Assembly (NCBI GenBank): GCA_031551355.1
Contig: JAVBNT010000001.1
Coordinates: 192,736 to 256,735, forward strand
DNA from: JAVBNT01 sp031551355
GTDB taxonomy: Bacteria > Vulcanimicrobiota > CADAWZ01
Direction of reading: 5' to 3'
Length of the DNA: 64,000 bases
Shown here: in pieces, positions 15,439 to 24,591 of the stretch
How the letters are laid out: every line of letters begins with the position of its first letter
Numbering within the stretch: position 1 is the first letter of the stretch
Program-made: the position numbers and the translations under genes
The notes under the pieces: model-generated
Seen by the model: the letters and a program-made list of their open reading frames with translations, nothing else
Database searches by the model: none
What the model was told of the DNA's origin: nothing

Positions 15439-17579
15439 AATTACGTATAGGTATTGATGTCGGCGGAACATTTACGCACGCGGTTGCCGTCAACAACTCG
15501 ACACTTGAAATAATCTCGGTGGCTGTGACTCCTACCACGCATTCGGCTAAAGAGGGAGTTGCCGCCGGTGTAGTGAAAGTTTTTGAAAAACTGCTTGAAA
15601 ATTTTTCAAAAAAAGAAATTGATTCTCCGGAAATCATTTTTGTCGCCCACAGTACCACGCAGGCAACCAATGCCTTACTTGAAGGAGATGTTTCTTCTGT
15701 AGGCATAATAGCCATTGCAACCGGGCTCGAGGGGGTAAAGGCGAAATCAGACGCCAATATTCCTCCGATAGAAGTTGCCCCTTCGCGGTTTATTAAAACA
15801 GAATTTGTTTATCTTGATACATCTTCAGAATGGAAATCCAAACTGGCGCAGCTTATTTCCGGCATGAAGGAATCGGCAATCGGTTGTATTGTCGCTGCGG
15901 AACCCTTTAGTGTCGACGATCCGTCTAATGAGCTTTTTATTAAGCAATGCTGTCTTGAACAATCAGTCCCGTCTTGCGGGACATTTGAAATGTCGGGACT
16001 TTACGGACTGCGTATGAGAGCTAAAACAGCAGTAATAAACGCCAGTATCCTTCCCAAAATGGTTGAGACTGCCAATATGACTGAAAAAGGTCTCAGACAG
16101 TCTTCGACGGACGCCCCTTTAATGGTGATGAGAAGCGACGGCGGGGTTATGTCGGTAGATGAAATGAGGCGCCGGCCTTTGCTTACGCTTTTGTCCGGAC
16201 CTGCCGCAGGAATTGCCGCGGCTCTTACTTATATAAGAGCTACCGATGCCGTTTTTCTTGAGACAGGAGGCACAAGTACCGATATCACGGTAATAAAAGG
16301 CGGGCGGGCGGCTATAAGAAGTGCCGTAATCGGCGGGCATACAACATATATGAAAACTCTGGACAGCAGAACCGTCGGGATTGCCGGCGGCTCGATGATC
16401 CAGTTGGACGCCGGTAAAATAAAAACGGTCGGCCCTAGAAGCGCACACATTGCCGGCCTTAAATATGTTTCATTTACAAAAAAGACAGAACTTGGAGATA
16501 GATTAAAAGTTATTGAGGTGAAGCCGATTGAAGGCGATCCCTGCTATCTCGCCGTAGAGAATGAGAATGGGGACAGATTCACGGTTACTACTACCTGCGC
16601 CGCTAATTTTTTGGGTTTCATAAAGCAGGAAGACTATGCTTTCGGCAATTCCGAATCAATTGCCGCCGTGTTTAAAGTTTTATCGGATTACTTCGCAAAG
16701 AGTGCGGAAGACGTCGCGTGTGAAATAATGGATAAGGCGTCGGAGCAGATCGTTGCGGTAATTAAAGATTTAATCAAAGATTATGAACTTTCCGGTTTGA
16801 GTATCAGGCTGATTGGCGGCGGCGGCGGCTGTTATGCCATTGTGCCTTATCTTGCCCGTTCGATGAAGCTTGATTACGAACTGGCCAAAAACGCCGAGGT
16901 TATCTCTGCAATCGGCGCCGCTATGGCTATGCTTAGAGACACGGTTGAGAAAAATATTTTCAATCCCAAGCCTCAGGATATTGAACTGATAAGAAGCGAA
17001 GCTTCAAAGTCGGTTCTTGAGATGGGAGCGTCCCCTGACAGCATTGAAGTCCATGTTGAAGTAGACAGTCAAAAGAATATTGTCAGGGCAATTGCCACCG
17101 GTTCCATCGAGTTTAAATCCCAGGACTTGCTGGTTTCGGATGTCGGTCCTGAAGAACGGGTAAATCAGGTGGCAGTATATTTTTCCGTTAAAAAGGAACA
17201 AGTTGAGTTCCTGGCCGATACATCTTCATTGTTTATATACAAAGTAACTTCCGAAGAGAAAAAGTTTTTTAACCTTTTTAAATCAAAAAAGACTCTGATT
17301 GCCGTTTCCGATGCTAAAGGCAGTCTTAAACAGCAGATCCCTGCGGGTGTTTTTTACTCTTCCTCCTCCGGAGAAGCGGCATCGGCAATCAAGGCAATTA
17401 TGGAAAAACACAGGGAATATGGTGATGCAGGAGCTATTACCAAAGGATTTTTTTTAATTGCATCCCACCGCATTACCGATCTGACTTCCGTTGGCGATGA
17501 AGCACAAATATTGTCTCTTGCGGCCAAAGAGATAGAGCTTTTAAAAGATGAAGACAAAGTTTATTTTATCGCTGTTTGA
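15435..17579 (+). CDS. HyuA-like hydantoinase/oxoprolinase family protein
   Basis: 714 residues from ATG 15435, which overlaps the permease stop; a longer frame from 15381 adds sequence read in another frame of the permease and was rejected. The N-terminal phosphate-binding motif LRIGIDVGGTFTHAVAV, then HSTTQATNALLEGDV, VMRSDGGVMSVDE and LSGPAAGIAAAL, are ASKHA-type hydantoinase A hallmarks; ETGGTSTDIT is the second nucleotide motif. These enzymes use ATP to open hydantoin or 5-oxoproline rings. No HyuB partner lies next to it, and about 200 C-terminal residues are not a standard HyuA ending, so it belongs to the stand-alone long form. Confidence 0.85.
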   Translation: MKLRIGIDVGGTFTHAVAVNNSTLEIISVAVTPTTHSAKEGVAAGVVKVFEKLLENFSKKEIDSPEIIFVAHSTTQATNALLEGDVSSVGIIAIATGLEGVKAKSDANIPPIEVAPSRFIKTEFVYLDTSSEWKSKLAQLISGMKESAIGCIVAAEPFSVDDPSNELFIKQCCLEQSVPSCGTFEMSGLYGLRMRAKTAVINASILPKMVETANMTEKGLRQSSTDAPLMVMRSDGGVMSVDEMRRRPLLTLLSGPAAGIAAALTYIRATDAVFLETGGTSTDITVIKGGRAAIRSAVIGGHTTYMKTLDSRTVGIAGGSMIQLDAGKIKTVGPRSAHIAGLKYVSFTKKTELGDRLKVIEVKPIEGDPCYLAVENENGDRFTVTTTCAANFLGFIKQEDYAFGNSESIAAVFKVLSDYFAKSAEDVACEIMDKASEQIVAVIKDLIKDYELSGLSIRLIGGGGGCYAIVPYLARSMKLDYELAKNAEVISAIGAAMAMLRDTVEKNIFNPKPQDIELIRSEASKSVLEMGASPDSIEVHVEVDSQKNIVRAIATGSIEFKSQDLLVSDVGPEERVNQVAVYFSVKKEQVEFLADTSSLFIYKVTSEEKKFFNLFKSKKTLIAVSDAKGSLKQQIPAGVFYSSSSGEAASAIKAIMEKHREYGDAGAITKGFFLIASHRITDLTSVGDEAQILSLAAKEIELLKDEDKVYFIAV

Positions 17580-18129
17580 GAATTATTCATTTCCGGATGA
17601 CTTTCTAAAAATGAGTCTTAAAGAGATTGTATTTATACATACTTCGGCTTTAGGATTCCAAATGAGTGAGACTCTGTATTGCGGGCTTTGGGAAAGAGCT
17701 GATTTTCTGCTTGCAAAATGCGCAAACCGCGGGCTTGACGGCCTTTTAAAAGATTACGGCCTTGAGGTAAGCAGCCGGTTCGAATATCCGCAGCTTCCCG
17801 GAAGAATGGAATTGGCATGTCTCGTTTTTGAAGAAAAGAAAATTTTTCTAAATTTGCCGTTATTGCAGGATTTGGAGGTTTCTGCCGGAAAACTAACAAG
17901 GTATACTGAAGGTTCTCATATATCAATTAATGATTTTGCCATTGCTCATGAGTCTTGCCATTACATTGACTTTCTGTATAACGGCTATCGATACAAAAAA
18001 AGCTATCATCCTGAAATTGTGGCAAATATTTTTTCATATAGAATTCTTGGAAGCTGCGTATATCCCTGGCTGTTTGAATTAGGCTATATTTATTTTAAAT
18101 TGGCAGCAATATATTTAGAGGATAAGTAA
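17548..18129 (+). CDS. Putative ImmA/IrrE-like zinc metallopeptidase
   Basis: 193 residues, not a recognised named family. The motif AIAHESCHYIDF gives HExxH at His134-Glu135-His138. About 18 residues later HPEIVANIFSYRIL places Glu156 with Ala159-Asn160 and Phe162, the spacing and pattern (E-x-x-A-N-x-F) seen as the third zinc ligand of ImmA/IrrE-type peptidases. There is no signal peptide or membrane helix. It overlaps the hydantoinase gene by 32 bases, so it is co-expressed; a shorter start at 17611 is possible. ImmA/IrrE proteases usually cleave a repressor encoded nearby, but no HTH gene adjoins here. Confidence 0.6.
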   Translation: MKTKFILSLFENYSFPDDFLKMSLKEIVFIHTSALGFQMSETLYCGLWERADFLLAKCANRGLDGLLKDYGLEVSSRFEYPQLPGRMELACLVFEEKKIFLNLPLLQDLEVSAGKLTRYTEGSHISINDFAIAHESCHYIDFLYNGYRYKKSYHPEIVANIFSYRILGSCVYPWLFELGYIYFKLAAIYLEDK

Positions 18130-18189
18130 TTTTCTTTGTCGTATTTTGACTTAGAGATATTAAAAAAATAGAAGAATAGGTGATTTTTG

Positions 18190-18675
18190 ATGCTTTGTGT
18201 CAACTGTGGCCGGGATAATCGTGAAGAAACTTTTTTTTGTGAATCATGCGGTAAGAGACTTCCTGACAGGTCTCTCTACACTGTTATGGCCACTCCAAAA
18301 ATAATAGATTCAAAAGTTAAATTGATGCAAAGCCTTTGTGATTCGGTAAAGAAGGAAGAAATTTCTCTCGAGGAATTCGGGACAAAAATTTCATCGACTT
18401 ATGATTCTATTGCTGCTGACGCCGAAGAGATACGCGAAGTAGCCAAAACTGATGATTATGAATCATATTCTTCCGAAGAGATGGATATAGGCTATAGGGG
18501 GTTGGAGCTTTGGATGGCCGGTTTAACCGAACTATATTCATACACTGAGCTTCTTGACCCTGATTTACTCAAAACAGGTATGAGAAAAATAGCGGAAGGA
18601 AATGATTTTATCAATAAAGCGATCTATTTTAATGAGCTTAAGAGGGATACTGAGGGAAGTTCCGGAAAAATATAA
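18190..18675 (+). CDS. Zinc-ribbon protein with helical C-terminal domain
   Basis: 161 residues from ATG 18190 (an overlapping TTG at 18187 is closer to the AGGTGA at 18178-18183 and less likely). An N-terminal Cys4 ribbon, LCVNCGRDNREETFFCESCG, is followed by a region predicted to be largely helical and acidic with no recognisable domain. It carries no signal peptide or membrane helix, so it differs from the CD225 array. It closes the permease-hydantoinase-HExxH run and is followed by a strong terminator. Its role is unknown; a protein-interaction adaptor is a guess. Confidence 0.65.
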   Translation: MLCVNCGRDNREETFFCESCGKRLPDRSLYTVMATPKIIDSKVKLMQSLCDSVKKEEISLEEFGTKISSTYDSIAADAEEIREVAKTDDYESYSSEEMDIGYRGLELWMAGLTELYSYTELLDPDLLKTGMRKIAEGNDFINKAIYFNELKRDTEGSSGKI

Positions 18676-18698
18676 CGCCGTTTTATTTTTTTTATTCG

Positions 18699-18736
18699 GC
18701 TGTCCTTAAATAAAGTTTTTTTGGACAGCTTTTTTG
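18699..18736 (+). terminator. Rho-independent terminator
   Basis: GCTGTCC at 18699-18705 pairs with GGACAGC at 18723-18729, followed by a run of T. It ends the 14134-18675 gene run and isolates it from the Clp operon. Confidence 0.75.
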
Positions 18737-18830
18737 TTTATTTTATTATGTTTTTAACTCTAAAAGAGGCCGAATTCCTCTTTTTATTGAAATAATGTCT
18801 GATATGCATTGATTTTTTGGAGGATATTGT

Positions 18831-21230
18831 ATGCCGCTGCGTTATGATGAAGTATCTGTAAAAGTTCTTGATGAAGCAAAACGCATAAGCCGTAATTTGG
18901 AACATTTTTATCTCGGAGCCGAGCATTTGGCACTTTCCTGTATTGATTCGGATTCTTCCATCAGAATGGCTCTGAATAAGGCCGGTATAGATGCCGTACT
19001 GCTTCGCGAAACGGTAAAAGATGTTGCTACGCCCGGTGACAGGAATATGTCTTCTCAGCCGGAGACTGCCCGTTATAAAAGGATCATTAAAAATACGGAA
19101 TCGGTGGCGATGTCTTTGAAGGCATACAAGATTGAACCGGTTCATCTTCTTATTTCGGTTCTAAGTGAGGGGAAAGGGGTCTTTCATCTGGCTCTTGACA
19201 GACTTGGTTTGTCCGGCGATGATTTTTGCCGTTCACTTAAGGAAGGATGCTCCGGTGGCGGCTTTGACGGCTCAAAGATAAATCTATCGGCATCTGTACC
19301 TCAGCATCAGGGAGAGGAAAAGGAAAAACAGTCTGCAAAACCATCAAAGCAACCTAAATTATTGGCTAAATATGCAAGAGATCTCGTTGAATTGTGTAAA
19401 TCAGGTAAAGTGGACCCGGTGTTTGGAAGAAACGATGAAATAAGGCGTGTTTTGCAGATTATATCAAGAAAAGGCAAGAATAATCCGGTACTTATAGGTG
19501 AAGCCGGTGTCGGTAAAACCGCAGTTGTTTTTGGACTTGCTCAGAGGCTTGCCGAGGGAACCGTTCCCGAGATGCTTAAGAACAAAATATTGCTTGATTT
19601 GCCGATGGCAGGTCTTGTTGCCGGTGCGAAGCACAGGGGGGAATTTGAGGAGCGCCTGCAGGATATAATGAAAGAAGTTGCCGAGAACCCGGATATAATA
19701 GTATTTATTGATGAAATACATACTATCGTAGGGGCAGGGGACTCCAAAGGCGGGATGGATGCCGGCAATATATTGAAACCAATGCTTGCCAGAGGTGAGT
19801 TCCCGGTAATCGGCGCAACGACTATAGACGAATACCGGAAATATATCGAAGCCGATCCTGCGCTTGAAAGACGTTTCCAGCCGGTTATGGTAGGAGAGCC
19901 TTCGGAAGAGGATACGCTTTTAATACTTCAGGGACTTAAGGAAAGATACGAAAAGCATCATGGGGTTACATTCACCGATAAGGCTTTGCTTGCCTGTGTT
20001 AAATTGTCGGTAAGATATCTCCCGGACAGAAACCTCCCGGATAAAGCAATAGATCTTATGGACGAAGCTGCCGCTAAAATAAAAATGTCTTCCGTAATAA
20101 TGAGTCAGGGTTCGGCCTTTATCGTTGATGAAGACAGTATTGCCGAGGTTATTTCTTTGTGGACAGGTATTCCGATTTCAAAATTGACATCAGAAGAAAA
20201 AGAGAGGCTTGTCAATCTTGAGTCCCATCTTTCCGAGAAAGTCATCGGACAGTCGGAGGCTGTGTCTACGGTAGCACAGACTATACGGATGATACGTATG
20301 GGTCTGGGAAATCCCAACAGGCCGGGCGGAATATTTCTGTTTTTGGGGCCTACCGGAGTCGGAAAAACGGAGCTTGCCAAAGCTTTGGCTGATTTCCTTT
20401 TCGGCAGTGAAAAAGAGATGATCCGTCTTGATATGTCGGAGTTTATGGAAAAGCATGCCATTGCCAGAATGATCGGCTCTCCTCCGGGATATGTCGGTCA
20501 TGAAGAAGAGGGGCAGCTTACAAGCGCCGTCAGAACCAAGCCTTATTCGGTTGTTCTGCTTGACGAAATAGAAAAAGCACATCCGGAGATTTTTGATCTG
20601 TTTCTTCAGGTTTTTGATGATGGAAGACTTACGGATTCCAAAGGACGGACTGTTAATTTTACAAATACGATCATAATTTTGACTTCGAACATAGGTTCGA
20701 GCAAGGTTGATGCCGACGGCAATTCGGTTTTAATTGACAGCAGGTCTCCCGAAGTAAGGGAAGGCGTTATGAGGGAGTTGAGGAAAACGTTCAGGCCGGA
20801 GTTTATAAACAGAATTGATGAGGTAATACTTTTTAATCCGCTTGAGCGCGAGGCACTTGACGGCATCATACAGATTTCCCTTAAGGAAATATATAAACGG
20901 GCAAAAGATAAAGGTATCGAACTTGAATTTGATTCCAGTGCGATAGAGCTTACTTTAAATAAAGGCTATAACAGGGCTTATGGAGCTAGGCCTTTAAAAA
21001 GGGCTGTTCAGAATTATCTCACCAAACCGCTTGCAGAGAAAATGCTGGCGCTTAACGAGGGAGTCTCATATAATTTGCTTGCCCGTGAAGTGCCGTTCGA
21101 AGATAGAATAGAATTTATTGTCACAGGCAGTGAACAGGAGAAATCGCCGGATGTTCAGGCATCGGCAGATAAAAATTTAGGAACAGGTGGTTTTGAAGGA
21201 ACTGTTGTAGGAGGTGAATATGAAAGTTAA
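18831..21230 (+). CDS. ClpA/B/C-family double AAA+ unfoldase without M-domain or ClpP loop
   Basis: 799 residues. A Clp N-domain (MPLRYDEVSVKVLDEAKRIS, AEHLALSCI, then the second repeat EPVHLLISVLSE) is followed by two AAA+ modules. First: Walker A GEAGVGKT near residue 223, Walker B VFIDEIHTIVGAG, arginine fingers in ALERRFQPV. Second: Walker A GPTGVGKTELAKAL near residue 507, Walker B VVLLDEIEKAHPE, sensor IILTSNIGS. The junction between modules is very short, so the coiled-coil M-domain of ClpB/ClpC is absent. After LTSNIG I see no I/L-G-F tripeptide for ClpP docking. It is therefore probably a ClpP-independent remodelling machine. Its last 11 bases overlap the FHA gene, so it belongs with the kinase genes. 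Confidence 0.86.
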   Translation: MPLRYDEVSVKVLDEAKRISRNLEHFYLGAEHLALSCIDSDSSIRMALNKAGIDAVLLRETVKDVATPGDRNMSSQPETARYKRIIKNTESVAMSLKAYKIEPVHLLISVLSEGKGVFHLALDRLGLSGDDFCRSLKEGCSGGGFDGSKINLSASVPQHQGEEKEKQSAKPSKQPKLLAKYARDLVELCKSGKVDPVFGRNDEIRRVLQIISRKGKNNPVLIGEAGVGKTAVVFGLAQRLAEGTVPEMLKNKILLDLPMAGLVAGAKHRGEFEERLQDIMKEVAENPDIIVFIDEIHTIVGAGDSKGGMDAGNILKPMLARGEFPVIGATTIDEYRKYIEADPALERRFQPVMVGEPSEEDTLLILQGLKERYEKHHGVTFTDKALLACVKLSVRYLPDRNLPDKAIDLMDEAAAKIKMSSVIMSQGSAFIVDEDSIAEVISLWTGIPISKLTSEEKERLVNLESHLSEKVIGQSEAVSTVAQTIRMIRMGLGNPNRPGGIFLFLGPTGVGKTELAKALADFLFGSEKEMIRLDMSEFMEKHAIARMIGSPPGYVGHEEEGQLTSAVRTKPYSVVLLDEIEKAHPEIFDLFLQVFDDGRLTDSKGRTVNFTNTIIILTSNIGSSKVDADGNSVLIDSRSPEVREGVMRELRKTFRPEFINRIDEVILFNPLEREALDGIIQISLKEIYKRAKDKGIELEFDSSAIELTLNKGYNRAYGARPLKRAVQNYLTKPLAEKMLALNEGVSYNLLAREVPFEDRIEFIVTGSEQEKSPDVQASADKNLGTGGFEGTVVGGEYES

Positions 21231-21510
21231 TCTGGAAATCTTGAGCGGACCTACTGACGGGGAGGTTTTTTCTTTTAAAAATTCATTAGATATCGGCAGA
21301 GATCCCGGTGCAAACCTGTCTTTGCCTCTGGACCGCTTTATATCACGCCATCATGCAAAAATTCTGCTGGCTCAGCCGGAATGTTTCCTTGAAGATCTCA
21401 ACAGTACTAATGGTACGTTTATTGATAATAACCGGATTCAAGGAAGGATAATTTTGAATAATGGCCAAATTTTCAGGGTGGGGAGAACTTGGGTTCAAAT
21501 AACCTGGTAG
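21220..21510 (+). CDS. FHA-domain protein
   Basis: 96 residues, essentially a single forkhead-associated phosphothreonine-binding domain. Canonical residues are present: GR in LDIGRDPGA, S-x-x-H in RFISRHHAKI, and N-x-T-N-G-T in LEDLNSTNGTFID. ATG 21220 lies after a GGAGGTG site at 21210-21216; a GTG at 21214 is part of that site. It overlaps the Clp gene by 11 bases and precedes the kinase gene by about 50. The obvious role is a phospho-dependent adaptor that docks kinase substrates or the kinase itself, possibly onto the AAA+ protein. Confidence 0.93.
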   Translation: MKVNLEILSGPTDGEVFSFKNSLDIGRDPGANLSLPLDRFISRHHAKILLAQPECFLEDLNSTNGTFIDNNRIQGRIILNNGQIFRVGRTWVQITW

Positions 21511-21561
21511 TTTAAATAAAAGCAATAACCTGCGCTTTTGGCGTGGATTAAGGAGGCATTG

Positions 21562-23541
21562 ATGATAAGCGCTACCATAGGACGCTATCATATAGTTGAA
21601 GAACTTGGCCGCGGAGGGATGGGAATTGTCTATAAAGGACATGATCCGATACTTGAAAGGCCGGTTGCTATAAAAATTCTCTCCCAGCAACTGGTGCAAA
21701 ACTCGGAAGCCAAGGATCGTTTTATCAGGGAAGCGCAAGCTGCCGCCAGGCTAAACCACCCCAATATTGCCGGGATCTATGATATAAATGAGCATGAAGG
21801 TATATATTACATTGTTTTTGAGTTTATATCAGGAAAGAGTCTTGATAAGGTTCTTAAAGAAAGAGGATCCTACGATTATAACGAAGCCCTGAAAATCTTT
21901 GTACCGTCATGTCAGGCATTAGGCTACGCACATGAACATGGTATTGTTCACCGCGATGTGAAGCCTGCGAATATTATGGTTTCGGAAGATAATGTTGTTA
22001 AAGTGTCTGATTTCGGTATCGCCTGGGTCGAGGCTTCTAATACGATTACCCAGCCGGGTGAAATTATCGGTTCATTTTTTTATTTTTCGCCGGAACAGGC
22101 CAGAGGTGAAAAAGTCGACCGCCGTGCAGATATATATTCTCTGGGTATTGTTCTTTATGAGATGCTGACCGGCAAGATGCCTTTCACGGCAAACAATCCG
22201 GCGGCATTAATTCAAATGCATCTTACTGCCGAGCCGGAACCGCCGACTTCATACAACAGATCGATTCCGCGTAAACTGGAAGACGCCATTTTGACGGCAA
22301 TGAGAAAAGATCCTTCGGATCGTTTCCAAAATGTAAAAGAACTTATAGAGGCTCTTACTCTTGAAGAAGTTCCCGTTGATCTTTATAAAACAAACATATC
22401 TCCGACGGAAGCTTCCCTGCACAATGTCCTGGGAAACAACTACTATAAGCAGGGCAAACTTGATCTGGCGATCCTTGAATGGGAAAAAGCGACAATTCTG
22501 GATCCTTACAACGCCCTTACTCATAATAATCTTGGTACGGCATATGACGGACTTGGCAAACTTGATGCCGCCGTCACTGAATATGGAAAAGCAGTAGATC
22601 TCAACCCGAATAACTTCGTAGCCCATTACAATCTTGGCTCGGCTTTCTACAGAAATTCGGATCTTGATAATTCCATTGAAGAATATAGAAAAGTTACGGT
22701 CCTGAATCCTAAATTCGCACCGGCTTATTATAATCTGGGCAATGCGCTTTACAAAAAAGGTAAAGTCGACGAGGCCATCGAGGAATGGCAAAAAGCATTA
22801 ATCATAAACCCGCAGTTTGCTGAAGTTCATTATAATTTGGGCAACGCTTATAATAAAAAAGGAAGACGTGAAGAGGCTCAGTCCTATTGGGAAAAAGCTT
22901 TGGAAATTGACCCTAATTTTGCCATAGCCACCTATAATATGGCGGCACGTGAAATGGAGAAGGGCAATGCGGAAAAAGCCGTAGAGATGTGGTGCAAGGT
23001 TCTTGAAGTAAACCCTGATTTTGCTGAAGCCCACTATAATCTGGGCAACTATCATTATTCAAGAGGCCAGATCGATCAGGCGATAGATTATTGGGAAAAA
23101 GCCGTAAAAACAAAATACGGTTTCTGGAAAGCCCATTATAACCTCGGCAACTCTTACTATCAGGGTCAGAACTTTGATGAGGCGATATCGCAGTGGCAAA
23201 AAACCATACAATTCAATTCCAAGCATTGGCAGGCACACTGGAATGTTGCCAATACGTTTTACTATGACAAAATGCTTTCCGAACCGGCTGTTCTGGAATG
23301 GCAGGAAGTCACAAGACTGAATCCCGCCCATTGGCAGGCTTTTTACAATATTGGCGAAGCCTATCTGAATGAAGGAAAAATAGAGCTGGCCATACTAGAA
23401 TGGGATAAAGTTGTTTCGCTGAATCCCAAGTTTTGGCATGTATATCATAATCTTGGAACTTTATTCTATAAGCAGGGAAAATTAGATCAGGCAATGGCCT
23501 ATTGGACCAAAGCCGTGGCACTTATGCTTTTTTCTTTCTAA
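21562..23541 (+). CDS. Hanks-type Ser/Thr protein kinase with C-terminal TPR array
   Basis: 659 residues from ATG 21562, preceded by AAGGAGG at 21550-21556. The kinase domain spans about residues 7-265: glycine loop LGRGGMGIVYKG, catalytic Lys38 in VAIKIL, catalytic loop HRDVKPANIM, DFGIAW, then SPEQARGEKVDRRADIYSLG and MLTGKMPF. From about residue 285 there are roughly ten TPRs, each with a Y-N-L-G-N-x-Y/F plus W-x-K-A signature and many conserved Trp residues. There is no transmembrane segment, so the kinase is cytoplasmic, unlike PknB-type receptors. The last repeat ends abruptly in a hydrophobic MLFSF tail. Confidence 0.94.
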   Translation: MISATIGRYHIVEELGRGGMGIVYKGHDPILERPVAIKILSQQLVQNSEAKDRFIREAQAAARLNHPNIAGIYDINEHEGIYYIVFEFISGKSLDKVLKERGSYDYNEALKIFVPSCQALGYAHEHGIVHRDVKPANIMVSEDNVVKVSDFGIAWVEASNTITQPGEIIGSFFYFSPEQARGEKVDRRADIYSLGIVLYEMLTGKMPFTANNPAALIQMHLTAEPEPPTSYNRSIPRKLEDAILTAMRKDPSDRFQNVKELIEALTLEEVPVDLYKTNISPTEASLHNVLGNNYYKQGKLDLAILEWEKATILDPYNALTHNNLGTAYDGLGKLDAAVTEYGKAVDLNPNNFVAHYNLGSAFYRNSDLDNSIEEYRKVTVLNPKFAPAYYNLGNALYKKGKVDEAIEEWQKALIINPQFAEVHYNLGNAYNKKGRREEAQSYWEKALEIDPNFAIATYNMAAREMEKGNAEKAVEMWCKVLEVNPDFAEAHYNLGNYHYSRGQIDQAIDYWEKAVKTKYGFWKAHYNLGNSYYQGQNFDEAISQWQKTIQFNSKHWQAHWNVANTFYYDKMLSEPAVLEWQEVTRLNPAHWQAFYNIGEAYLNEGKIELAILEWDKVVSLNPKFWHVYHNLGTLFYKQGKLDQAMAYWTKAVALMLFSF

Positions 23542-23559
23542 CTTTTTTAAGGAGTTTTT

Positions 23560-24543
23560 ATGTTGCCATTTTCAAGTGCCTGCGAAAATTGTGTTGCAGT
23601 TATTGGATTGGCAGATTTTGTAGGAAGAAATATTACAGAATCTTTATTGCCTTTCGGGATATTTGTTGCAGAGATATCTTCTGTCACCGATTTTTACAAA
23701 GAATTCAAAAATATAAATCCTGATGCAGTTATTATTAGTGCCGATAAAGAATTTCCTGTTTCGGGCTTTAAGTCTTTTATGCTGCAAAACAGTGATGAAT
23801 ATATTCCTGTGATTGCTTTGATTGAAAGCGGGCTTTTGACCGACATTGATTTTATTTCACAATGCGGTTTTGATGTCTGTGTTCCGGTACCTTTGGATAC
23901 CGATAGTTTTTGCCGGTGGGTATTAGGGGCATTGAACATAAAAAACCGGATGAATGAAATAAAACAGTATGAATGTAATGAACTGGCCAACAATAACATC
24001 AGGAAAGTGCGTGAAGTTTACCGTGATGTTATACTTGCCGTGACTCAGGATAAGCTCAGGCTTATTCTTGAGCCTGACGAGCTGCCTGCCCGTCAGGAGC
24101 ATTTGAAGGTTTCGGAAATGAGTATTACGGAAGTGGAAGATTTAGTCGTTTCAAAGCAAATGCTTGAGGATTGCCTGATTAAGTCGGGATGGGGTAAAAG
24201 CAGAGTCTTTGATGTTGTTGTATCCGTTTCAGAGGCTATTTCAAACGTTTTGAAACACGCGGGCAGAGGGACAATGATTATTTACAACCTGCAGGACTAT
24301 TATCAGGTGTGGGTTTGCGACAACGGCAAGGGAATTGAGTTTTCGGATATTCCCAAATCCGCACTGCAAAAGGGACATTCTTCAAAAAATTCTCTGGGGA
24401 TGGGATTTTACATTATGATGGAGCTTGCCGATAAACTGTATCTTTATACACATACCGGCGGAACTGTAATTGTAATGGACATTTTCCCGGAAAAGCAGCC
24501 CACACAGCCTGTTATCTGTGAAGCAGGGTTTACGTCTATGTGA
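23560..24543 (+). CDS. Receiver-like/RsbW-like histidine-kinase-type ATPase
   Basis: 327 residues. The first 130 or so look like a degenerate response-regulator receiver (VAVIGLADFVGRNI, PDAVIISAD, EYIPVIALIES, GFDVCVPVPLD), though the phospho-acceptor Asp is not clearly conserved. After a helical linker, the C-terminal part is a GHKL ATPase of the anti-sigma/RsbW type: N-box VSVSEAISNVLKHAGRG, G1 VCDNGKGIEFSD, and G2 SLGMGFYIMMELAD. Such proteins phosphorylate STAS antagonists or hold sigma factors. AAGGAG precedes ATG 23560, 19 bases after the kinase gene. A compact terminator follows. Confidence 0.85.
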   Translation: MLPFSSACENCVAVIGLADFVGRNITESLLPFGIFVAEISSVTDFYKEFKNINPDAVIISADKEFPVSGFKSFMLQNSDEYIPVIALIESGLLTDIDFISQCGFDVCVPVPLDTDSFCRWVLGALNIKNRMNEIKQYECNELANNNIRKVREVYRDVILAVTQDKLRLILEPDELPARQEHLKVSEMSITEVEDLVVSKQMLEDCLIKSGWGKSRVFDVVVSVSEAISNVLKHAGRGTMIIYNLQDYYQVWVCDNGKGIEFSDIPKSALQKGHSSKNSLGMGFYIMMELADKLYLYTHTGGTVIVMDIFPEKQPTQPVICEAGFTSM

Positions 24544-24546
24544 TTT

Positions 24547-24570
24547 TCCGGTTTATACCGGATTTTATTA
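24547..24570 (+). terminator. Terminator ending the Clp-FHA-kinase operon
   Basis: TCCGGT at 24547-24552 pairs with ACCGGA at 24557-24562 around a 4-base loop, followed by ttttatta. Short but well formed, and it separates the signalling genes from ferritin. Confidence 0.6.
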
Positions 24571-24591
24571 TCAATTTTTCAGGAGGTTTTT

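Noticed and set aside
18831..24543. Type VI secretion locus
   Set aside because: FHA, kinase and Clp-type ATPase are suggestive, but no TssB/C, Hcp, VgrG, TssK or membrane-complex gene is present.
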